Below, piece after piece: positions 48,760 through 55,786 of a DNA stretch of 64,000 nt; position 1 is the first letter of the stretch; each line of letters starts with the position of its first letter. The notes under the pieces are model-generated. The model was not told where the DNA came from. It worked only from the letters and a program-made list of their open reading frames with translations, and did no database searches. A program made the position numbers and the translations under genes. Location of the stretch: positions 30,459-94,458 of the forward strand of contig NZ_AKJS01000144.1 in NCBI RefSeq assembly GCF_000282215.1. The letters run 5' to 3'. This DNA comes from Pseudomonas sp. GM21 (GTDB taxonomy: Bacteria > Pseudomonadota > Gammaproteobacteria > Pseudomonadales > Pseudomonadaceae).

Positions 48760-49769
48760 CCCAGCGCTAACTCCACTTCCTGTTCATATAGCCTAATGGA
48801 CTCATCGATTATCGGGTTTTCAGGCATTCCGGCCCGAAGGTCGTTGGTTATCCATTGGTCTTCTATTGAGGAAAGCACGGGGATGGATACTTGTTGTCGG
48901 CGTGCAGCCAGGTAGAGAGCTTTGACTACAAAATATGAATGGCTTGCGATGAAGAACTGAATACCGCTATCAGCAAGAGACACAATGATGTCGATCAGTT
49001 TGGTTATCGCGACCGGGTGCAGAGCAGATTCTGGCTCATCGATGAACACTATCGAGTCTTTGGTCAGATATCGATTACCCAGCAAAGTGTCGAGGATTGC
49101 AATTTTCTTGATCCCTTCAGCCGTCGAACCGATCTGAAATTTCTGATTGCCCTTTTTGAACTGCCAGCGATTGGCGCTGCTATCGAACTCTACTTTTCCA
49201 CCGAACATGTCTTCCAGGCTCTCCCGGGCCTTTGCGAAATGAGCGTGGTTCTTTCCTTTTGTCGGTAAAAGCCGCAGGGCTTTAGCCAAGTCGTAGTAGG
49301 TATCGTCGAAACCAAAGTCTTTATCCACATCACGGCTTTTCAAAATGATGTGCTGAAGCGAAAGCACTTCCTTAGGAGGAAGAAATATAGAGTTGCTGCC
49401 TCTTGGTGGGACGTGATTTTCCAGAGACGCAATGTTCTTGGTCGTATCTTTGCCGAACCCGTAACGAAATTCGCGTGAGTCGACTTTGACTTTGCAGCCC
49501 AAAGGACCATCTGCACTTTTTGTTACCAGGTCGCCTATCTTGTCTGCCTGAAACGTCCAGTAGAGCTTATCTGTCAGAATTTCTGCGGCGGAACGCTGTT
49601 CATTTCCGCGCTGGTACTCCTCAAGCGTGCGCATCGTGCAATACAACGCCTTGAGCAAAAATGTCTTGCCGCTGCTGTTTGCTCCAATGATCAGATTCAA
49701 GTTTGAGAGCTTGCTCCAGCGGATTCTTCGTAAAGGACCGAAATTGTCTAATTCAACGCTGTTGAGCAT
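48756..49769 (-). CDS. AAA/OLD-like ATP-binding protein
   Basis: 337 residues of SMC/RecF-like ATPase. Walker A GANSSGKT is at 29-36, a signature-like GSTAEGIKK at 214-222, Walker B VFIDEPES at 241-248 and the H-loop ASHS at 275-278. The C-terminal Toprim domain of OLD nucleases is absent (only about 55 residues follow the H-loop). ATPases of this kind usually sense DNA or phage structures and control an attached effector, here probably the coupled downstream protein. GGAG lies 8 nt before the ATG. Confidence 0.85.
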   Translation of the reverse strand: MLNSVELDNFGPLRRIRWSKLSNLNLIIGANSSGKTFLLKALYCTMRTLEEYQRGNEQRSAAEILTDKLYWTFQADKIGDLVTKSADGPLGCKVKVDSREFRYGFGKDTTKNIASLENHVPPRGSNSIFLPPKEVLSLQHIILKSRDVDKDFGFDDTYYDLAKALRLLPTKGKNHAHFAKARESLEDMFGGKVEFDSSANRWQFKKGNQKFQIGSTAEGIKKIAILDTLLGNRYLTKDSIVFIDEPESALHPVAITKLIDIIVSLADSGIQFFIASHSYFVVKALYLAARRQQVSIPVLSSIEDQWITNDLRAGMPENPIIDESIRLYEQEVELALG

Positions 49770-50187
49770 TGGTTGGGGCTCCTCTCAAACTGTGCAGTGG
49801 GGCGCAAGCCTAGCATTGCGACTCCCGTCCATACAGCCAGAAGCAAGGCCTTTCAGAAATGACGGAAGAGTCTTACGACTCTCCGTGTTCAACTTCTTTC
49901 TTTTTGCCTGAAACTGATCATGCCTCTTGTCAGAGCTTTCACCAGCGAAAGCTTGCTGAAAGCTTCCCCGATTAGGATCGCCCCCACTGCCGGCAACAGA
50001 CCGGTTGGCCAGTGCCAGCGTTTTATCGCTCGCACAGCCCATTAAACAACAACAATGGTGATTCTGATGTCCTCTGCTACCCGCCGCTTTGCTGTTACTC
50101 CGACCGTACGTCTCGTGCCTCCCGTTCTGCGCTGACCCCATCCGGTTCGCCCATTTCCCCTAGCCGCGCTACGCCTGGAGTATTCCC
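49770..50187. other. 418-nt leader/promoter region of citMHS
   Basis: The spacer separates the divergent ATPase gene from the citrate transporter. It contains an A-rich AACAACAACAATGG element (50046-50058) and a possible 26-codon ORF beginning inside it (50055-50135, start ATGGTGATTCTG, end CTGCGCTGA). The rest is not clearly structured. The two divergent promoters should be in the left part. Confidence 0.6.
50044..50057 (+). promoter_or_regulatory. Crc/Hfq catabolite-repression (CA-type) motif
   Basis: AAACAACAACAATG matches the AAnAAnAA pattern bound by Hfq with Crc in pseudomonads to block translation when preferred carbon sources are present. A citrate-uptake gene is a plausible target. 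It lies 130 nt before the annotated start but directly at the start of the short leader ORF. Confidence 0.6.
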
Positions 50188-51495
50188 ATGCTGACTTTCC
50201 TTGGCTTTGCCATGGTCATCACGTTCATGTTCCTGATCATGACCAAGCGCCTGTCCGCGCTGATCGCCTTGATCATCATCCCGATCCTCTTTGCCCTGTT
50301 CGGTGGTTTTGCGGGGAAAATCGGCCCAATGATGCTCGAAGGCATCACCAAGCTCGCGCCGACCGGTGTGATGCTGATGTTCGCCATTCTGTACTTCGCC
50401 CTGATGATCGACTCCGGCCTGTTTGACCCGGCAGTGCGCAAGATCCTCAAACTGGTCAAGGGCGACCCGTTGAAAGTGTCGGTCGGCACCGCCGTACTGG
50501 CGCTTGTCGTGTCCCTTGATGGGGACGGCGCGACCACTTATATGATCTGCGTGGCCGCCATGCTGCCGCTCTACAGCCGCATCGGCATGAGCCCGCGGAT
50601 CATGGCCGGTCTGATCATCCTCGCCGGGGGCGTGATGAACATGACCCCATGGGGTGGCCCGACCGCTCGTGCGGCCAGCGCACTGCATGTGGACCCATCC
50701 GATATTTTCGTACCGATGATTCCAGCGATGCTGGCCGGTGTGCTGGCGATCCTGGCGATTGCTTACTTCTACGGTAAGCGCGAGCGTGCGCGTCTGGGTG
50801 AATTGCACCTGATCGGCGATGAAATCGACCACAGCGAAATCACCGTTTCGCAGTTCCCTGACGCTCGTCGTCCGAAGTTGATCTGGTTCAACGGCTTCCT
50901 GACCCTGGCCCTGATGTGCACGCTGGTCGCCGGCCTGTTGCCGCTGCCGGTACTGTTCATGGTGGCGTTCAGTATCGCGATGATCGTCAACTATCCTTGC
51001 CTGCAAATGCAGAAGGATCGCGTTGCAGCCCACGCCGGTAGCGTTCTGTCGGTGGTCGGCCTGATCTTTGCCGCCGGTATCTTCACCGGTATCCTGACCG
51101 GCACCGGCATGGTCGACGCGATGTCCAAAAGCCTGTTGGCGGTCATCCCGGATTTCCTCGGCCCGTACCTGGCTGTGATCACGGCGTTGGTGAGCATGCC
51201 GTTCACGTTTTTCATGTCGAACGACGCATTTTATTACGGCGTGTTACCAGTTCTTGCCGAAGCCGCCAGTCATTACGGTATAACCGCAGTTGAAATGGCA
51301 CGTGCCTCGATCGTCGGTCAGCCCGTCCACTTGTTGAGCCCGCTGGTACCATCGACCTACTTGTTGGTGGCGCTGGCCGGCATTGAATTCGGTGACCATC
51401 AGCGGTTTACCTTGAAGTGGGCAGTACTGGTCTGCTTGTGCATACTGTTTGCAGCATTGCTGATGGGGATTTTTCCGCTGTTCAGCACTCTATAA
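50188..51495 (+). CDS. CitMHS-family citrate:metal symporter
   Basis: 435 residues with about 12 hydrophobic segments (MLTFLGFAMVITFMFLIMTK, ALIALIIIPILFALFGG) and the family GGVMNMTPWGGPTARAA stretch. Members carry citrate complexed with Mg2+ or Ca2+ together with protons. Named genes in Bacillus are citM and citH. A ribosome-binding CTGGAG lies 8 nt upstream. Confidence 0.93.
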   Translation: MLTFLGFAMVITFMFLIMTKRLSALIALIIIPILFALFGGFAGKIGPMMLEGITKLAPTGVMLMFAILYFALMIDSGLFDPAVRKILKLVKGDPLKVSVGTAVLALVVSLDGDGATTYMICVAAMLPLYSRIGMSPRIMAGLIILAGGVMNMTPWGGPTARAASALHVDPSDIFVPMIPAMLAGVLAILAIAYFYGKRERARLGELHLIGDEIDHSEITVSQFPDARRPKLIWFNGFLTLALMCTLVAGLLPLPVLFMVAFSIAMIVNYPCLQMQKDRVAAHAGSVLSVVGLIFAAGIFTGILTGTGMVDAMSKSLLAVIPDFLGPYLAVITALVSMPFTFFMSNDAFYYGVLPVLAEAASHYGITAVEMARASIVGQPVHLLSPLVPSTYLLVALAGIEFGDHQRFTLKWAVLVCLCILFAALLMGIFPLFSTL

Positions 51496-51579
51496 CCAAC
51501 GACTCACCATGACGGGTCCGGTCTTCGCAGTTTGAAGTCCGGGCCTTTCGTGGTTTAACAATCGCTCAAAGGAATACAC

Positions 51580-52347
51580 ATGGAATGGCTGACCAACCCT
51601 GAAATCTGGGTTGCCTTCTTTACCCTGACCGCCCTGGAAATCGTCCTGGGCATCGACAACATCATCATGATTTCGATCCTGGTCAGCCGCATGCCCAAGC
51701 ACTTGCAGGCGCGCACGCGGATTTTCGGTCTGGCACTGGCCATGATCACGCGGATCCTGTTGTTGCTGTCGATCACCTGGGTCATGCGCCTCACGGCGGA
51801 CCTGTTCGTAGTGTTCGGCCAGGGTATTTCCGGGCGTGACCTGATCCTGTTCTTCGGTGGTTTGTTCCTGCTGTGGAAGAGCTCGCAAGAGATGTACCAC
51901 GCGCTGGAAGGTGAAGACGAAACCAACGAAGAGCCGAGCGGCAAGGGCGGCAACTTCCTCTACACCATCGTCCAGATCGCGATCATCGACATCGTGTTCT
52001 CGCTGGATTCGGTCATCACCGCGGTCGGCATGGTCTCCCATGTTCCGGTCATGGTCGCCGCGATCGTCGTTGCCGTACTGGTGATGATGTGGGCGTCCGG
52101 CACCATCAGCGAGTTCATCGACAAGCACCCTTCCCTGAAGATGCTGGCGCTGTCGTTCCTGCTGATCGTCGGTACCGTGCTGATTGCCGAATCCCTGGAC
52201 TTCCACGTGCCAAAAGGCTACGTCTACTTCGCCATGGCGTTCTCGCTGGCGGTTGAAGCGATCAACATCAGGATGCGCACGGCCATCGCGAAAAAGAAGA
52301 AACAGCAAGACCCGGTGAAACTGCGCAAGGACATTCCGGGCCAATAA
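51580..52347 (+). CDS. TerC-family integral membrane protein
   Basis: 255 residues with 7-8 membrane segments. The TerC signature acids are in ALEIVLGIDNIIMISIL (19-36) and IVFSLDSVITAVGM. TerC/Alx proteins are linked to metal (Mn2+) export and tellurite resistance. It follows citMHS by 85 nt with AAAGGAATA as ribosome-binding site. No ter genes are nearby. Confidence 0.92.
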   Translation: MEWLTNPEIWVAFFTLTALEIVLGIDNIIMISILVSRMPKHLQARTRIFGLALAMITRILLLLSITWVMRLTADLFVVFGQGISGRDLILFFGGLFLLWKSSQEMYHALEGEDETNEEPSGKGGNFLYTIVQIAIIDIVFSLDSVITAVGMVSHVPVMVAAIVVAVLVMMWASGTISEFIDKHPSLKMLALSFLLIVGTVLIAESLDFHVPKGYVYFAMAFSLAVEAINIRMRTAIAKKKKQQDPVKLRKDIPGQ

Positions 52348-52369
52348 CCCCGGCGTCTACGCAAAACCT

Positions 52370-52457
52370 GTGGGAGCGAGCTTGCTCGCGATGAGGCCAT
52401 CAGATTCAACATTTTCGTTGACTGACAGGCCGCCATCGCGAGCAAGATCGCTCCCAC
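52370..52457. repeat. REPIN, family B (inverted REP pair)
   Basis: GTGGGAGCGAGCTTGCTCGCGAT (52370-52392) and the inverted CATCGCGAGCAAGATCGCTCCCAC (52434-52457) face each other across 40 nt between the convergent terC and DUF6124-like genes. A T7 run follows the right arm on the plus strand, so it may also terminate terC. Confidence 0.9.
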
Positions 52458-52481
52458 ATTTTTTTGCGCAAGGTTTAAGGA

Positions 52482-52769
52482 TTAGTGGCTGACCGGTGGA
52501 TCGAGGTTATCCAACACTCGATTCACCGCCAACTCCCCAAGCATGATCACCTGCTGAATGCCCAGCAGGGTGTGGCGTTGAGGTCCCTCCAGAAACCCGG
52601 CGAAATCACTGGCCATGATGCTGGCTGACGCCAATGATTCGCAGGCGTGAGCGAGCAGGGTTTCGTTGTCGACCTTGGGGTCTATGAGGAAGATGGTGCT
52701 GGGTTTGCGTGGGGGGAAGTCGTGGGGAACCGGATCGGTGTCCGGTGGGTTGGGCGTTACCTTGAACAT
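52482..52769 (-). CDS. DUF6124 (formerly DUF3077-type) small protein
   Basis: 95 residues. The start MFKVTPNPPDTDP and the segment NETLLAHACESLASASIMASDFAGFLEG...HTLLGIQQVIMLGELAVNRVLDNLDPP resemble the small DUF6124/DUF3077 family restricted largely to Pseudomonas. It has no signal peptide and probably folds as helices. Function unknown. CAGGAG lies 11 nt before the ATG at the end of a highly structured leader (52770-53100). Confidence 0.8.
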   Translation of the reverse strand: MFKVTPNPPDTDPVPHDFPPRKPSTIFLIDPKVDNETLLAHACESLASASIMASDFAGFLEGPQRHTLLGIQQVIMLGELAVNRVLDNLDPPVSH

Positions 52770-53105
52770 ATGCTGATTTACTCCTGAGTGGAGCCGCTAC
52801 CGATCTCTACTAAAAGAAGGGTGGCGGCTGTGCGCAGGTTAGTAGACCGGGGAGAATCAGCATTGCCGGCGCGCCGAAGCGCCCTGCGCACAGCCACCAT
52901 CAAGTTCAGATAGAAAATCTGACTGATAGCGCTTCTGCACCTTACTGAAAACACCTCGGGCTACTAAACCCGACCACTGAAAGGCAGTGGCAGGGAAACG
53001 ATAGAGACCAAGGCAAAGGCGCACAAGCCGGCGGATTCTGGCGTAGCCGTAGGCAACTACGCAAGGCGTTGTAGCCTCCGAGAAGTAACTCGGAATGTTT
53101 TTAAA
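52770..53105 (-). ncRNA. Candidate structured leader RNA with alternative CUACUAA/UUAGUAG pairings
   Basis: Several inverted repeats lie in tandem. A 13-bp stem GGCTGTGCGCAGG / CCTGCGCACAGCC (52826-52838, 52883-52895) is followed by CGGG-CTACTAAA-CCCG (52957-52972), CCACTG...CAGTGG (52974-52990), GCGTAG...CTACGC (53041-53062) and CCGAG...CTCGG (53078-53093). On the minus strand, UCUACUAA (52846-52839) can pair with the UUUAGUAG loop (52968-52961) or with UUAGUAGA (52813-52806) just before the gene. Strand and function are inference; the plus strand shows a T5 run after the last stem (terminator-like). Confidence 0.45.
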
Positions 53106-53253
53106 CACGACTCCAAGCTCTCGAAATATTAAGCGTTTTCCTACAGCCAATCCGTGTGGTGCTTGGTACGGTCGGCACTCCAAAGGTTGACGCACAGGCC
53201 CCCGGTGGTTAGCGTCCCCCGCTCGCATCAAACGACAATGACAAGGAATGCAT
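53106..53253. other. Promoter region of the PAAR operon
   Basis: This 148-nt stretch directly upstream of the PAAR gene ends with ACAAGGA, a good ribosome-binding site. I see no further gene in it; the PAAR promoter is expected here. Confidence 0.4.
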
Positions 53254-53751
53254 ATGTCTGGAAAACCGGCTGCACGCGTCACGGACCCGACCACCTGCCC
53301 GCTTCCGGGCCATGGCACCAACCCCATCGCCAGCGGCTCCCCCGACGTGTTTTTCAATGGCCTCGCCGCGGCGAGAGTCGGCGACCAATGTACCTGTGGC
53401 CAGGCACTCAGCGGCGGCTTCTCCTCAACGGTGTTCATCAACGGCCTGAACGCCATGACCCTCGATGGCACTACGAACCATGGCGGCGTGGTCATCGGCG
53501 GCTCCGGCGATGTCATCATCGGCAGCACCCACACCCCCGCGCCCTTCATTCCCCCCCTGCCGATCATTGGCCAGCCCGTGGTGGAGTTCAAAGCCGTCAG
53601 TGCCGGCAATGGCGAACCGATTGCCGAACAAGGCTACGAAATCGAAACCGCCGAAGGCCGCATCGTCAAAGGCCAGACCAACGCCCAAGGCATGACCCAA
53701 AGCGTCGCCACGCTAAAACCCGATCTCGCCGTCGTCCGCTGGACCGTGTAA
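53254..53751 (+). CDS. PAAR-domain protein (type VI secretion spike tip) with C-terminal extension
   Basis: 165 residues from the ATG at 53254 (AAGG 8 nt upstream); the ATG six nt earlier is too close to the ribosome-binding site. Residues 1-90 form the PAAR repeats (PAARVTDPTTCPLPGHGTNPIASGSPDVFFNGL, GGVVIGGSGDVIIGS in outline). The last 65 residues (EPIAEQGYEIETAEGRIVKGQTNAQG) resemble a small beta-sandwich, transthyretin-like extension. PAAR proteins sharpen the VgrG spike and carry effectors. No vgrG or core T6SS genes are in the window, so it is an orphan cargo module. Confidence 0.9.
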   Translation: MSGKPAARVTDPTTCPLPGHGTNPIASGSPDVFFNGLAAARVGDQCTCGQALSGGFSSTVFINGLNAMTLDGTTNHGGVVIGGSGDVIIGSTHTPAPFIPPLPIIGQPVVEFKAVSAGNGEPIAEQGYEIETAEGRIVKGQTNAQGMTQSVATLKPDLAVVRWTV

Positions 53752-53770
53752 CACTTCAAGGAAGAAACAA

Positions 53771-54928
53771 ATGACCGGACAATGCATCGCGCCAGCCGAC
53801 CTGGACATGAAAAAACTCTGGGACAGCACCTGCGAACTGCCCGCCTGCAAACGCGAAACAACCACGGGCGGGCCAAACCCGAAAACCCGCGTCGAAGTGC
53901 CGTTGCTGACGTGTAATTGCCTGTGGCGCCGGTTTCAGAATGAAGCCGAAGAATGGGTCGCCCCGGGCGGCGTGCTGATTGCCGACCCACAAACCCGCAA
54001 CCGCAAGATCAACGCGGCATATGCGCAGTTGTGGCTGGCGGATAACCGGTTTCAGTGGGCGGGTTTGGCGGCGTTTGCTTCGAAGCAGGTGGGGTGTGGG
54101 TTGATTCATGCCTCCACGCTAGATCAGAGAATCGAAGCGGAGAAAAAAGCTTACCGAACGTTAAAAGACAGTCAGTCAAAGGACTTGTATGAACGCGTAG
54201 TGGTGAACAAATTGCGTTCGGATCCTGAGCTTTGGAACCAGTGGGATCAGGCCAAGCAGCAGAACCCGGTTCCCCTTACGAGTGATCCACTATCAGGCGA
54301 CGCGATTGCATTTCTTCAAGAAGAATTGCAATACGTTCATGAAATGCTAGCGCTTGGAAACACTGCCCTTTTCCTGGATGTGTATCCACTACACCGGTTT
54401 TTCATGGTGCGAGGATTCAAGGAAATGGAGAAGTGTCTGCCCGACCGCAGCAGGCTAAAAAATGAAGTACTTTGGCCCATTGCAGATAAAGTTGAATTTG
54501 GAACTAATCACTTCGAAATATCCCAAACATTCGCCTCGATCAATGAAGGCGATGTTAGCGGCAGTGTCAGGGCTATGGCACGGCACGAACAGTTGAATAT
54601 CCTTCAACCTGCAATGTATGACATAGCGCATTTCGCGCTGATAATGAGAGGAACTCAAGCTGGCGACGTTGCCTCCGTTGTCACCGGATTATTTTCGGGA
54701 CTACCAGAAGAAATTCAACTAACCCTGGCAAGTCAGTGCAAAGCACCTGACGACCGGAAAGTTGCTTTTAGTAGTAATCCAATCGCTGATCTGGCAGACA
54801 AAAATCAACGTATGGAGTTCGTGTTGCGAGCGGCAACACAATTCGACAATTTACTCAAAAATCCAGCCACTCTCGCTCAAGTAAAAATTTCCATTACGGA
54901 AATTGCCAATGGGAGAGGAGTCAAATGA
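53771..54928 (+). CDS. Putative T6SS-associated protein, DUF2515-like
   Basis: 385 residues, 20 nt after the PAAR gene. The region with KINAAYAQLWLADNRFQWAGLAAFASKQVG (in outline) and EQLNILQPAMYDIAHFAL resembles DUF2515 proteins often found beside PAAR genes. No known toxin catalytic motif was recognised. A role as T6SS effector or effector chaperone is inferred from position. The 3' half (from about 54100) is distinctly more AT-rich than the start of the gene, suggesting a swapped, acquired C-terminal part. The stop overlaps the next start by 4 nt. Confidence 0.6.
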   Translation: MTGQCIAPADLDMKKLWDSTCELPACKRETTTGGPNPKTRVEVPLLTCNCLWRRFQNEAEEWVAPGGVLIADPQTRNRKINAAYAQLWLADNRFQWAGLAAFASKQVGCGLIHASTLDQRIEAEKKAYRTLKDSQSKDLYERVVVNKLRSDPELWNQWDQAKQQNPVPLTSDPLSGDAIAFLQEELQYVHEMLALGNTALFLDVYPLHRFFMVRGFKEMEKCLPDRSRLKNEVLWPIADKVEFGTNHFEISQTFASINEGDVSGSVRAMARHEQLNILQPAMYDIAHFALIMRGTQAGDVASVVTGLFSGLPEEIQLTLASQCKAPDDRKVAFSSNPIADLADKNQRMEFVLRAATQFDNLLKNPATLAQVKISITEIANGRGVK

Positions 54929-55557
54929 GGCGCAAATTAATTTTGAGTCTTGTGGCTGTAATGTGTTTGTTTTTGCTTGCTTATGTCATCCATGAGCAAC
55001 CATCTGTGGATACAATTTCCGTTCATATCGGAAAGTCCTATAAAGATGTAGAGCGTGACTCGACATTTCCAGTCAGGGCTAAAACGGCAATCTATCCAAG
55101 TGAACCACCCGAAGTTGATTCCACTTGGATCAGCAGTCCAGTGATTGTCAAATTTGATGATCCCAAATACGGTTTCACTTTGCCCCCAACGAAATTCGGT
55201 GCTGTCGGTTACAACAATGAAAAGGTATCAACTATTACCACTTCTCCGATGTTGGATACGTTGCGGTTTGATCAGTTGATTCCCTTGCTTAATCATTTAC
55301 AAGAGATGTTTAAGAGTTCCGGTTGGGTGCCACGGGATAGCGATGATCATGCGTGGCTTATGGTAAGTAACGAAGATGACAGAAATACTCTACAGAGCCT
55401 GTTATTCGATCAGGTTGTTGTCGTGATGCTGCTGGTTCCCCATAAGTACGGTCTTGCCCTCAACGTCAAATGCTACGCTCGCTGCGATGAGCGCGATCCG
55501 AAGACGGCGAAGTATCTGATCGATGTCAGCGTGGGAGCGGATTACTACAGCGAATGA
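54925..55557 (+). CDS. Membrane-anchored hypothetical protein, candidate immunity partner
   Basis: 210 residues, not recognised. A single N-terminal hydrophobic segment (about 5-22, ILSLVAVMCLFLLAYVI) suggests a periplasmic protein anchored in the inner membrane, which is where immunity proteins to periplasmic toxins often sit. The ATGA overlap with the upstream gene implies coupled expression. The AT-rich composition matches the 3' half of that gene. Function inferred from context only. Confidence 0.55.
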   Translation: MRRKLILSLVAVMCLFLLAYVIHEQPSVDTISVHIGKSYKDVERDSTFPVRAKTAIYPSEPPEVDSTWISSPVIVKFDDPKYGFTLPPTKFGAVGYNNEKVSTITTSPMLDTLRFDQLIPLLNHLQEMFKSSGWVPRDSDDHAWLMVSNEDDRNTLQSLLFDQVVVVMLLVPHKYGLALNVKCYARCDERDPKTAKYLIDVSVGADYYSE

Positions 55558-55598
55558 AAAGTCGCTCCAAGGCTTGCCGCAGTTGCTGGCAATACCAC

Positions 55599-55624
55599 CA
55601 TCGCGAGCAAGCTCGCTCCCACAA
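55599..55624. repeat. Single REP, family B
   Basis: CATCGCGAGCAAGCTCGCTC followed by CCACAA is one REP arm without a clear inverted partner, 42 nt after the T6SS-module stop. Confidence 0.85.
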
Positions 55625-55786
55625 GGGAGGCGCTGTTTTCATGACAGTTCTGTTTCATTCACGTCACTAGCTGTGCAATGCTGGCGTCCAGACCATTAGC
55701 CAACTACAGCTTAAGTACAGAACGTAGAAAAAAGCGCAGTACCGTCAACTTGCCCCTTTGGGGCGCGACCACCACAGGGGGCCTTT

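Noticed and set aside
51496..51579. yybP-ykoY manganese riboswitch before the TerC gene
   Set aside because: Only 84 nt separate citMHS and terC, and I do not see the riboswitch core; a weak GC inverted repeat is present but not convincing.
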